Shown here piece by piece: positions 1 through 5,635 of a stretch of DNA of 64,000 nucleotides. Position 1 is the stretch's first letter, and each line of letters begins with the position of its first letter. The notes under the pieces were generated by a model. That model had not been told where the DNA came from, made no database searches, and saw only the letters and a list, made by a program, of their open reading frames with translations. The stretch comes from Sporosarcina ureae DSM 2281 (GTDB taxonomy: Bacteria > Bacillota > Bacilli > Bacillales_A > Planococcaceae). Both the position numbers and the translations under genes were made by a program. The stretch covers positions 1 to 64,000 of the forward strand of contig NZ_AUDQ01000014.1 in assembly GCF_000425545.1 (NCBI RefSeq). Reading direction: 5' to 3'.

Positions 1-214
1 CCTTTAACCATTCAAGTATTTGATCTCGATAGGGATCTAACTTCTTACTTCTAGTCTGTAAAGACAATGTGAATTTGAAGAATTCATCTGGTTTCATTTT
101 CCCATAATCAATCACCCTATTTCTAGAAATTTTGAGCTTTCTGGAGATTGCACTGTTAGAGAATCCTTCTTTACGCAATCTATGTATTTCATTGTAAACC
201 ATCCACTTTTCCAC
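1..214 (-). CDS. istA: IS21-family transposase IstA, N-terminal part (runs off left edge)
   Basis: The visible 71 codons read as an N-terminal helix-turn-helix region: a stretch starting MVYNEIHRLRKEGFSNSAIS followed by RKLKISRNRVIDYGKMKP. This is the typical start of IS21 IstA DDE transposases, which act with the IstB ATPase. The GTG at 214 is preferred because a GAGAGG-like ribosome binding site lies about 8 nt upstream; the in-frame ATG at 202 is the alternative. The catalytic DDE domain and istB would lie to the left, so whether the element is intact is unknown. It borders the array of small genes and repeats that follows. Confidence 0.75.
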   Translation of the reverse strand, partial: MEKWMVYNEIHRLRKEGFSNSAISRKLKISRNRVIDYGKMKPDEFFKFTLSLQTRSKKLDPYRDQILEWLK

Positions 215-328
215 TTCCTATACCTCTCTTTCTATAGACTAGCTTCAGTATATAGAAAGTAGATTTTTTTGTGGAAAACTGTTGATTCTTATTTGTTGAA
301 AGCTGTTGAATCTAGTTTAACGTTTACA
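1..328 (-). mobile_element. Left end of an IS21-family insertion sequence (partial)
   Basis: The element enters from the left edge and is read on the minus strand. It contains the first part of an IstA-like transposase. Upstream of it are two near-identical decamers at 279-288 and 303-312, spaced 24 bp, which resembles the multiple terminal repeats of IS21 ends. On the minus strand a TG dinucleotide at about 328 could be the outermost base pair, but the true boundary and any target duplication cannot be set because the other end lies outside the window. Confidence 0.6.
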
Positions 329-413
329 AATACTTCCATTCCAATTGTATATACATACAGAAAAGAGAAGTTTTTATCTCTTTTACAATCATATCAGCCA
401 AGTTCGTAACCTC

Positions 414-460
414 TTCAATCGGGTGCGTTAAAAGAATTAGGATTGTATAGCGATCTGACC
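414..460 (+). repeat. Cassette repeat copy R1
   Basis: This is the first copy of the roughly 40 bp repeat that recurs between small genes up to 4.5 kb. It begins TTCAATCGGGTGCG and contains the central TTAGGATTGT block. The right half has diverged from the other copies. Its first 10 bases also occur at 2785 in copy R6. Confidence 0.6.
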
Positions 461-477
461 AATTTGGTGAATTAGAA

Positions 478-500
478 GGGGCGATCTGTTGCTAAGATTC
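478..500 (+). repeat. Cassette repeat half copy R1b
   Basis: GGGGCGATCTGT followed by a TAAGATT block matches the left half of the 1822 copy (GGGGCGATTCTGT, then TAAGGATT) with a one-base deletion. It lies only about 18 bp after R1 and runs directly into the reading frame of the next small gene. Confidence 0.5.
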
Positions 501-721
501 TACATTTTATATTTACTGCATTAGGCATTGCTTTTGCAGCATATGGACTTATTACAAAAGATTTTCAATTCCAAAGTTATATGATGTTGTGCTTAGGTCT
601 AGTGTTTTTAGTGATGAGTATTCGGGAATTTAAAGAAAAACGAAAAGGTTTTGGTTGGCTATGTTTGGCAGCGTCTCTATTAGCTTTGTTCGTTACAGTT
701 CAAGGGTTCTTATTAGGTTAA
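497..721 (+). CDS. Small membrane protein resembling the YczI/DUF3953 type, no standard start codon
   Basis: A 74-codon frame from 497 encodes a protein with about three hydrophobic segments (FTALGIAFAAYGLI near the N-terminus, a MMLCLGLVFLVM segment in the middle, and a C-terminal LAASLLALFVTVQGFLLG) separated by a charged REFKEKRK loop. This layout resembles small YczI/DUF3953 membrane proteins of Bacillus, whose function is unknown. There is no ATG, GTG or TTG at the expected place; the only nearby candidate is ATT at 497, and the frame stays open upstream to 476 inside repeat R1b. The 5' end may have been lost at the repeat junction, leaving a pseudogene, or ATT may be used. The stop at 719-721 touches repeat R2. 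Confidence 0.45.
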   Translation: MLHFIFTALGIAFAAYGLITKDFQFQSYMMLCLGLVFLVMSIREFKEKRKGFGWLCLAASLLALFVTVQGFLLG

Positions 722-722
722 T

Positions 723-762
723 GGGTGCGATTTTGTATTAAGGATTGTGCCGTTAAAGGGCC
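723..762 (+). repeat. Cassette repeat copy R2
   Basis: GGGTGCGATT, an AT-rich spacer, then AAGGATTGTGCCGTTAAAGG. It has two possible short hairpins: GCGATT against GGATTGTGC, and TGCC against GGCC around GTTAAAG. It begins two bases after the stop codon of the upstream small gene. An open frame can be read through it into the next gene, but the true start of that gene lies downstream. Confidence 0.75.
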
Positions 763-802
763 AGTTTACAAAATAGAATATGAATTAGGAGTAAGTTATA
801 AA

Positions 803-1366
803 GTGAGACCTAAATTAGAAAAAGAATTAAAAGCAGATGCGTTTCGAGACTTTTATTGGTTGAAAGAGGAATTACAAACTTTTTGCAGAGAACATGGAAT
901 GAGTGCATCTGGATCTAAAGTTGAGATTACAGACAGAATTGCTATATTTCTTGAAACAGGGGAAATACAAAAGCCAATAAGGAAGAGAATTTCTTCCTCG
1001 CAAGAATCAAAACTGGAAGAGTTACGTTTAGATACGGTTATTTCAGAAAACCATCGTTGTAGTCAGGTAGTTAGAGCTTTTTTTAAATCAGTAATTCCGA
1101 AATTTCATTTCTCTACACATATTCAAAATTATCTTAAGGGAAATGTAGGGAAAACATATCGGGATGTGGTTGATGCATGGTACGAGGAAGAAGAAAGAAA
1201 AAAAGACTCATTATATAAAAGACAACTAGGTTCACAATTTGAATACAATCAATTTACAAGGGATTATTTTGCAGATCCAAACAATAAGAATAAAAACAGA
1301 GAAGATGCAATTGAAGCTTGGAATAATATTAAAGCATTACCTGGGAGCAATAAGTATAAAAGATAA
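803..1366 (+). CDS. SAP-domain protein, DUF6434-like
   Basis: This 187-residue protein has an N-terminal SAP-type helix-extended-helix motif at about residues 20-50 (YWLKEELQTFCREHG, then SGSKVEITDRIAIFLETG). SAP motifs usually bind DNA. The C-terminal half has two similar segments, HFSTHIQNYLKGNVGKTYRDVVDAW and QFEYNQFTRDYFAD through EDAIEAW, as in DUF6434 proteins of Bacillales. GTG at 803 is chosen because AGGAG lies about 10 nt upstream and homologues start near RPxLxK; an earlier ATG at 725 would make the protein begin inside repeat R2. The role is unknown. The protein is charged and cytoplasmic, and the gene sits between repeats R2 and R3. Confidence 0.7.
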   Translation: MRPKLEKELKADAFRDFYWLKEELQTFCREHGMSASGSKVEITDRIAIFLETGEIQKPIRKRISSSQESKLEELRLDTVISENHRCSQVVRAFFKSVIPKFHFSTHIQNYLKGNVGKTYRDVVDAWYEEEERKKDSLYKRQLGSQFEYNQFTRDYFADPNNKNKNREDAIEAWNNIKALPGSNKYKR

Positions 1367-1419
1367 CTATTTTCGCATGCCATTTCTCATTATCACAAGG
1401 AAATGCTATTCCAAAAACG

Positions 1420-1459
1420 GGGGCAATTCTGAAATAAAGATTGTGCCGCTAAAGTACCA
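1420..1459 (+). repeat. Cassette repeat copy R3
   Basis: GGGGCAATTCTGAAATAAAG then ATTGTGCCGCTAAAG. It is closely similar to R2 and R4. It is located between the SAP gene and the next small membrane protein gene, about 50 bp after the SAP stop codon. Confidence 0.75.
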
Positions 1460-1510
1460 TTTTAAGAATTATGATACTTAAAAGGAATTATTTATTTTAA
1501 GAGGTGAAAA

Positions 1511-1819
1511 ATGAAACAAACATTGGGAGCAGGCTTGGAAATGATTCGTATCGCATTTATATTATTAATTATTGGAGGTCTATTAAGTGCCCTTGTGAAA
1601 TTAATCTATACAGGTTTTGGAATAAACGTAGATGATACTAATGGCGCTTGGCTAGTAGGGGTATCCATTCTAATTATTCTTTTTGTTTTGTATAGAAACA
1701 AGCTGCAGTTCTCTGGATTTTACAAAGGCGAAGAAAATGTAAAACTATCAAGAAGAATGAGCACCATTCTAATTTCAAGCTCTATAATAATGTTAATTAT
1801 TGCTCCCGTTATCCGTTAA
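1511..1819 (+). CDS. Small membrane protein, three predicted TM segments
   Basis: This is a 102-residue protein with hydrophobic segments at about residues 11-33, 46-62 and 84-101, joined by short polar loops (YTGFGINVDDTNGAW and YRNKLQFSGFYKGEENVKLSRRM). The start ATG at 1511 follows an AAGAGGTGAAA ribosome binding site. I do not recognise the family. It lies on its own between repeats R3 and R4, in the same direction as its neighbours, and its stop codon is 2 bp from R4. Codon use is AT-rich, unlike the core genes further right. Confidence 0.7.
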   Translation: MKQTLGAGLEMIRIAFILLIIGGLLSALVKLIYTGFGINVDDTNGAWLVGVSILIILFVLYRNKLQFSGFYKGEENVKLSRRMSTILISSSIIMLIIAPVIR

Positions 1820-1821
1820 CA

Positions 1822-1861
1822 GGGGCGATTCTGTAATAAGGATTGTACCGTTAAAGGGGCA
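1822..1861 (+). repeat. Cassette repeat copy R4 (best-preserved copy)
   Basis: GGGGCGATTCTGTAATAAGG followed by ATTGTACCGTTAAAGGGGCA. It begins 2 bp after the stop codon of the preceding gene and ends 9 bp before the next ATG, so it fills the whole intergenic space. This copy best defines the consensus. Confidence 0.8.
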
Positions 1862-1870
1862 AAGAAGGGA

Positions 1871-2068
1871 ATGATCAGAGTGGGAAATTCTGTTTTGTGG
1901 TCAAAAAAATTTATACCAGTTTATTTTGTAGTAGCATTTTTAAGCTTTCTGCTCTTCAATAATTACATACAAGCCCATTTATTAAGCACTTTATTAATTA
2001 TTCTTCCTGTTACTGGTGTAGGTATAGCCAGTATCATATTTAATTCAAAAAGAAATAAATCCACTTAA
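1871..2068 (+). CDS. Very small membrane protein, two predicted TM segments
   Basis: A 65-residue protein with hydrophobic stretches at about residues 14-31 and 37-57 and a basic C-terminus (NSKRNKST), which suggests a two-pass inner-membrane protein. ATG at 1871 follows an AAGAAGGGA site that abuts repeat R4; GTG at 1880 is an alternative. No family is recognised. It sits between repeats R4 and R5. Confidence 0.55.
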   Translation: MIRVGNSVLWSKKFIPVYFVVAFLSFLLFNNYIQAHLLSTLLIILPVTGVGIASIIFNSKRNKST

Positions 2069-2086
2069 ATATAATAAACTGCAACC

Positions 2087-2127
2087 GGGCGCAATTAATG
2101 AATTAGGTTTGACCTTCAAACGGGCCA
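2087..2127 (+). repeat. Cassette repeat copy R5
   Basis: GGGCGCAATTAATGAATTAGG, then TTTGACCTTCAAACGGGCCA. It is diverged but keeps the GGGCGC start, the TTAGG core and the terminal CGGGCC. It begins 18 bp after the stop codon of the upstream gene. Confidence 0.6.
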
Positions 2128-2201
2128 AATTGATGAGTAAAAGAAGATGAATTGTAATGATAATTGAATCATTATAGAAACGAATTGCGAAAATAAAACA
2201 A

Positions 2202-2780
2202 ATGGAGGGAAATGTCATATCAAATAAAAATGTCAAAGTGTTCAAAGTGTCATTAGTTAGTTTTATGTTGCTACTTACTGGGGTACTGTTCGCTGCCTGT
2301 TCAAATACCGAGGCAGGGGATCCAAATGTAAGTATTGTCGAAAAAGTCCTAATGCTTCAGTTCAACGGTCCTGACGAAAAGATTATGGATTTGCTTCAAA
2401 ATCCTGAGTACACAAAGGTCGTAGATGGTAAGGAAGTCAATGAAGAGTTCGATAAGTATGTCACAGAAGTATACGGAGATTATTTTACAGAAGACTATCT
2501 AGTCCCATTTTTTCAAACGTCAGGGCTAATTTATCCGACTGCGGCAGAATTTTCTGGTTACGAATTAAATTTGAAAGACACTGTCGTTAAACAAACTGAA
2601 AAGGATTCCAACAGATATACCTTCACTGCAACTGTCGGCTATTTAAAAGATGGTGAGAAAGAAAAGACAGCGGATGTATCGGGATTGGTTCTGTTCTCTA
2701 CTAAGGAAAAGGGGGGAATCGGCCAGTTTGATTATGGTGAAGACAACGGACTTTCTAAAGAATTATCTTCAGGTGAATAA
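2202..2780 (+). CDS. Predicted lipoprotein of unknown function
   Basis: The 192-codon frame carries an N-terminal signal peptide: basic KNVKVFKV, then a hydrophobic SFMLLLTGVLFAAC stretch. The lipobox ends in Cys about 33 residues from the first possible start, so the protein is predicted to be lipid-anchored on the outer face of the membrane. The mature part is acidic and soluble with no recognised domain. The start is uncertain: ATG at 2202 has no ribosome binding site in front of it, whereas the GGAGGG at 2204-2209 would serve a start near 2217, where the codon is ATA. The gene lies between repeats R5 and R6. Confidence 0.7.
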   Translation: MEGNVISNKNVKVFKVSLVSFMLLLTGVLFAACSNTEAGDPNVSIVEKVLMLQFNGPDEKIMDLLQNPEYTKVVDGKEVNEEFDKYVTEVYGDYFTEDYLVPFFQTSGLIYPTAAEFSGYELNLKDTVVKQTEKDSNRYTFTATVGYLKDGEKEKTADVSGLVLFSTKEKGGIGQFDYGEDNGLSKELSSGE

Positions 2781-2784
2781 ACTC

Positions 2785-2818
2785 TTCAATCGGTACGTTT
2801 GTTAAATAGTCTGCAAAC
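2785..2818 (+). repeat. Cassette repeat copy R6 (partial)
   Basis: It begins TTCAATCGG like R1 (the shared stretch is CTCTTCAATCGG) and then diverges. It starts 4 bp after the lipoprotein stop codon and ends next to the start of the next small gene. Confidence 0.5.
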
Positions 2819-2821
2819 ATA

Positions 2822-3205
2822 GTGTTCACTACAATAAAACGAAATGAAGAGATTGGAGGTAAGCCCTTTTTAGGAGAACAGTTCTATAACCAAGTAGGAA
2901 AATCATGTACTTTTGTAATTCCAGGACTGAGAGGGTTTAGTTTGTTTTTTGTGGTTTTGACATTACCGATATATTTCATTGTGGCAAACATATTTGTAGG
3001 CTTATTTATAGATAGAATATGGTTTGTTTTTACGATTAGCTTCATTTTCAACGGCTTTGGAATGGGTTGGCGTTTATGGCTTGAATGGGGAGAAGTCGCT
3101 TTAGTTGAACATACGAGTCCGGCAGTTTATAGAAGTTATACCACTATTAGCGCTATCGTTACTACAATATTTTACATCATTGGCAATTCCATAGTTAGAA
3201 AATAG
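2822..3205 (+). CDS. Small membrane protein of unknown function
   Basis: A 127-residue protein with three probable membrane segments at about residues 38-60 (SLFFVVLTLPIYFIVANIF), 65-82 and 106-123. The N-terminal 35 residues are polar, and the middle loop WRLWLEWGEVALVEHTSP is likely on one face of the membrane. The GTG start at 2822 has no good ribosome binding site and lies beside repeat R6, so the N-terminus may be shorter. No family is recognised. It is followed by about 170 bp without a gene before the GST gene. Confidence 0.6.
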   Translation: MFTTIKRNEEIGGKPFLGEQFYNQVGKSCTFVIPGLRGFSLFFVVLTLPIYFIVANIFVGLFIDRIWFVFTISFIFNGFGMGWRLWLEWGEVALVEHTSPAVYRSYTTISAIVTTIFYIIGNSIVRK

Positions 3206-3379
3206 TCAACTTTTCATTAAGATTGTTGAGGAAGTTTACCCAGTTACCTTTTTTAGAGGACAGTTTAGTTTAAGATTAATAACGATATGCTGTAATATAA
3301 ATAGTTAGCAAACTATGGGAATAATTTCAGACTGTTAGTATGATGGAGTTAATAAATAGATAGTAGGAGGAGTGTTCAA

Positions 3380-4168
3380 ATGACAAAATATGAATTATCA
3401 AACGTGTGGAAGTGGGAAGAAGAGAATTCAAATAGATGGGGGAATCGTCCGACAGCTGGTGAACGTTTTGAACAAAAACTACCAATCGGAGAGGCACCGT
3501 TCCAACTCTATTCACTCGGAACACCGAACGGAATTAAAGTGACGATTATGCTGGAAGAATTAAAAGAGTTGGATGTCGATGGTGCAGATTATGATTTGTA
3601 TGAAATCAATATTGGAGCTGAGGAACAATTTGGTTCGGATTTCGTCAAGATCAATCCTAATTCTAAGATCCCAGCCTTAGTCGATCAAAGTCAAAGTCCA
3701 CGCGTGGAAATTTTTGAATCAGGATCGATTTTGCTTTACTTGGCTGAGAAATTTAATCAACTGATCCCGACAGATATTCATGGACGAACAGAAACCCTTA
3801 ATTGGCTATTCTGGCAAATTGGGTCGGGCCCTTATGTTGGTGGAGGGTTTGGTCACTTTTTTGCTTATGCGCCAGAGCCTATGAAATACCCAATTGATCG
3901 TTTTACTATGGAAACGAAACGTCAAGTAGACTTACTAGATAAAATATTAGCTCAGCGTTCTTATATTGCTGGCGACACTTATACTATTGCAGATATTGCG
4001 ATCTGGTCTTGGTACGGACGTTTAGCTTTGGGGAAATTGTATGAAGGCTCTTATGAATTTTTAAACATGGATGAATATACTCATCTCTTGGAATGGTCTC
4101 ATCGCATTGCGAAACGACCAGGCGTTCAAAAAGGTCTTGCAGCAGAGTATCAGTCGCTTGGGGAGTAG
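3380..4168 (+). CDS. yghU: Glutathione S-transferase family protein, YghU type
   Basis: This 262-residue protein matches the YghU/YfcG disulfide-bond oxidoreductase branch of GSTs. It has a long N-terminal extension (WKWEEENSNRWGNRPTAGERFEQ) and a thioredoxin-fold domain with QLYSLGTPNGIKVTIMLEEL, where TPNG is the active-site region. It also has INPNSKIPAL and ESGSILLYLAEKF for glutathione binding. An all-helical C-terminal domain with YTIADIAIWSW follows. Family members bind two glutathiones and reduce disulfides. ATG at 3380 follows AGGAGGAG. It is somewhat shorter than the E. coli protein. It stands alone in the accessory region and may be transferred, since Bacillales mostly use bacillithiol instead of glutathione. 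Confidence 0.85.
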   Translation: MTKYELSNVWKWEEENSNRWGNRPTAGERFEQKLPIGEAPFQLYSLGTPNGIKVTIMLEELKELDVDGADYDLYEINIGAEEQFGSDFVKINPNSKIPALVDQSQSPRVEIFESGSILLYLAEKFNQLIPTDIHGRTETLNWLFWQIGSGPYVGGGFGHFFAYAPEPMKYPIDRFTMETKRQVDLLDKILAQRSYIAGDTYTIADIAIWSWYGRLALGKLYEGSYEFLNMDEYTHLLEWSHRIAKRPGVQKGLAAEYQSLGE

Positions 4169-4255
4169 TTTCAAAAAAACAATATATGGATGTTTTTCTT
4201 CCTTAGATTAGAATTGAAACCTTATATAGACATATTCAGGACAACGGTATCTTGA

Positions 4256-4459
4256 ATAGGAAGAGAGATTCATTTTATTTATAGAAATGAAAATTACTAT
4301 ATTGGTGTTGGAACAGGTAGATTTATGTTTTGGAAGTTTTATGATTCTGCAAGTGAAATTATAAGAGAAGACAGCGAGGATTTACTTCGAAAAGTTATTT
4401 TCGATGGGAAACAAATAAAGGAAGTTTGGAACTTACTGAAGATTGATAATATTTTCTAG
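4256..4459 (+). pseudogene. Remnant of an unknown small gene
   Basis: An open frame ending at 4459 encodes a C-terminal sequence containing YYIGVGTGRFMFWKFYD, then SEDLLRKVIFDGKQIKEVWN and LLKID. The first in-frame ATG is internal at about 4328, and there is no ribosome binding site at the 5' end, so this looks like the tail of a gene that has lost its beginning. The family is not recognised. It lies between the GST gene and repeat R7. Confidence 0.4.
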
Positions 4460-4480
4460 ATAATGGGTTGTTCAACCAGC

Positions 4481-4520
4481 AATCGGATACGATCCCGTAA
4501 GAAGGATTTGGTCATACGTC
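4481..4520 (+). repeat. Cassette repeat copy R7
   Basis: AATCGGATACGATCCCGTAA followed by GAAGGATTTGGTCATACG. It matches the repeat consensus over the ATCGG, CGAT-C-GTAA and AAGGATT blocks. It stands about 70 bp upstream of the Fic antitoxin gene and links that pair to the cassette region. Confidence 0.5.
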
Positions 4521-4589
4521 TAATTAGTAATTACCCAATTAGAACTGTATAATATAAGGTAAGGTTATACTGATAAGGGGGTTGTTTAT

Positions 4590-4763
4590 ATGAAGGCATT
4601 AGATCTTGATTCAAAAGAATTTAAACGAGTGATGCATAATCTTCATCTCGAAAATTTAAATATTTCTTCTGATATGCAGGAAAAAGTCTTAGAACTCATA
4701 AATACAAAGACTTCAATTACCCCTACTTTAATTAAGGATATATTGCGGCATGGGAAAATATAA
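4590..4763 (+). CDS. VbhA-like Fic antitoxin
   Basis: This is a 57-residue protein encoded directly upstream of, and overlapping, the fic gene by 14 bp. Its central segment NLHLENLNISSDMQEKV, followed by ITPTLIKDIL, matches the layout of VbhA-family antitoxins, which insert a glutamate into the Fic active site to block ATP. The known inhibitory motif is S/T-x-x-x-E-G/N. Here E21 and N22 fit, but the first position is N17 instead of Ser/Thr. The ATG at 4590 follows an AAGGGGG site. The pairing with a Fic toxin is what supports the call; similarity alone would be weak at this length. Confidence 0.65.
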   Translation: MKALDLDSKEFKRVMHNLHLENLNISSDMQEKVLELINTKTSITPTLIKDILRHGKI

Positions 4764-5328
4764 TGATGAAGAAAATGATGATTACCTAATAAAACACAAT
4801 TTATTGGAGATTCATTCTCATAAAGAACTCGAAAGAGCAGAGGCATTGGCGTTTTCTCTTCGTGCGATGGCACTAGAACAAAACGATTTCATATTCGAAT
4901 CATTTACCTTGAAAAAGTTTCAAGAGTTGCATCATTATCTATTTCAAGATATCTACCCGTTTGCAGGAGACTTTAGAGATGTTCAACTCATGAAAGGTGC
5001 TACTCGTTTCTGTCAAGTTCAATTCTTGAATAGCTATGCAAGTGACTTGTTTATGGGGTTAAATGAGGAACCTCTTTGGAATTCACTGAATGAAGCTGCG
5101 GATCGTTTAGCTTACTTTAAAGCAGAATTAAATATGTTGCATCCTTTTCGTGAGGGGAATGGGAGAACTATCCGGATTTTTCTACATGCTTACGCAATGA
5201 GTAGAGGAATTGAGTGGTCGTATGAAACGCTCGAGAGTGAAAAGTATCTGCATGCTATGATTCAGTCTGTCACCGATTTAAAGTCACTAAGAGAAGTATT
5301 CTTGGAAACGATTCAATACGTTGAATAA
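4750..5328 (+). CDS. fic: Fic-domain AMP-transferase (toxin)
   Basis: This 192-residue protein contains the complete Fic active-site motif HPFREGNGRTIR at residues 131-142, with catalytic H131, E135 for metal, and N137/R139 for the ATP phosphates. The flap region YPFAGDFRDVQLMKG at residues 69-83 positions the target. Fic enzymes transfer AMP to hydroxyl groups of target proteins; small single-domain members act as toxins, some on topoisomerases. ATG at 4750 lies within the end of the antitoxin gene, which suggests translational coupling. All key residues are present, so the protein is probably active unless held by its antitoxin. Confidence 0.9.
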   Translation: MGKYNDEENDDYLIKHNLLEIHSHKELERAEALAFSLRAMALEQNDFIFESFTLKKFQELHHYLFQDIYPFAGDFRDVQLMKGATRFCQVQFLNSYASDLFMGLNEEPLWNSLNEAADRLAYFKAELNMLHPFREGNGRTIRIFLHAYAMSRGIEWSYETLESEKYLHAMIQSVTDLKSLREVFLETIQYVE

Positions 5329-5334
5329 TATAAC

Positions 5335-5372
5335 GGGCACTGATCTTTCACACAGATTAGTGCCCATATTTC
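5335..5372 (+). terminator. Hairpin terminator after fic
   Basis: A GGGCACTGATCT arm pairs with AGATTAGTGCCC across a 7-base loop, followed by ATATTTC. It starts 7 bp after the fic stop codon. The T-tract is weak, so it could be an imperfect terminator. Confidence 0.6.
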
Positions 5373-5635
5373 ATAGTAGAAGTTTACTATTAATCAACCT
5401 ATTTGTAGTGCCTTTTGAAAGAAATCTTCGGACATGGCAATGGATAGTTCAGGATAAAATGTAATAGATGTTATAGCTATGCAAACTAGAAAGACATTAA
5501 CGTTGGAGTTGTTGTAAGAAGTATATAACCAGGCATAATTTTTACATAAGACATTAAACAGCTTTTCCGAAATAGATCGCTGAAATTTTAAAAAGAACAA
5601 GTGGTAAGTTTTTATTAAATGCGGGGAGGAAAAGG
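5373..5635. other. Gene-free stretch between fic and the MATE gene
   Basis: Nothing convincing is seen here. A minus-strand open frame at 5394-5600 has no ribosome binding site and no recognised family. A ribosome binding site (GGGGAGGAAAAGG) for the MATE gene begins at about 5620. Confidence 0.5.

Noticed and set aside
1239-1481. 80-codon frame crossing the end of the SAP gene and repeat R3
   Set aside because: It overlaps a better-supported gene in another frame and has no ribosome binding site.
3216-3240. Possible further repeat copy (CATTAAGATTGTTGAGG) after the gene at 2822
   Set aside because: Only one short block matches and both ends of the consensus are missing.
414-4520. CRISPR array as an explanation for the regular repeats
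   Set aside because: The gaps hold whole genes of variable length, copies are diverged and there are no cas genes.
414-4520. True integron with attC sites
   Set aside because: GTTAAAG resembles part of a GTTRRRY core, but no matching RYYYAAC partner is consistent between copies and no integron integrase is in the window.
5394-5600. 68-codon minus-strand open frame between fic and the MATE gene
   Set aside because: No ribosome binding site, no recognised family, AT-rich sequence where chance frames are common.
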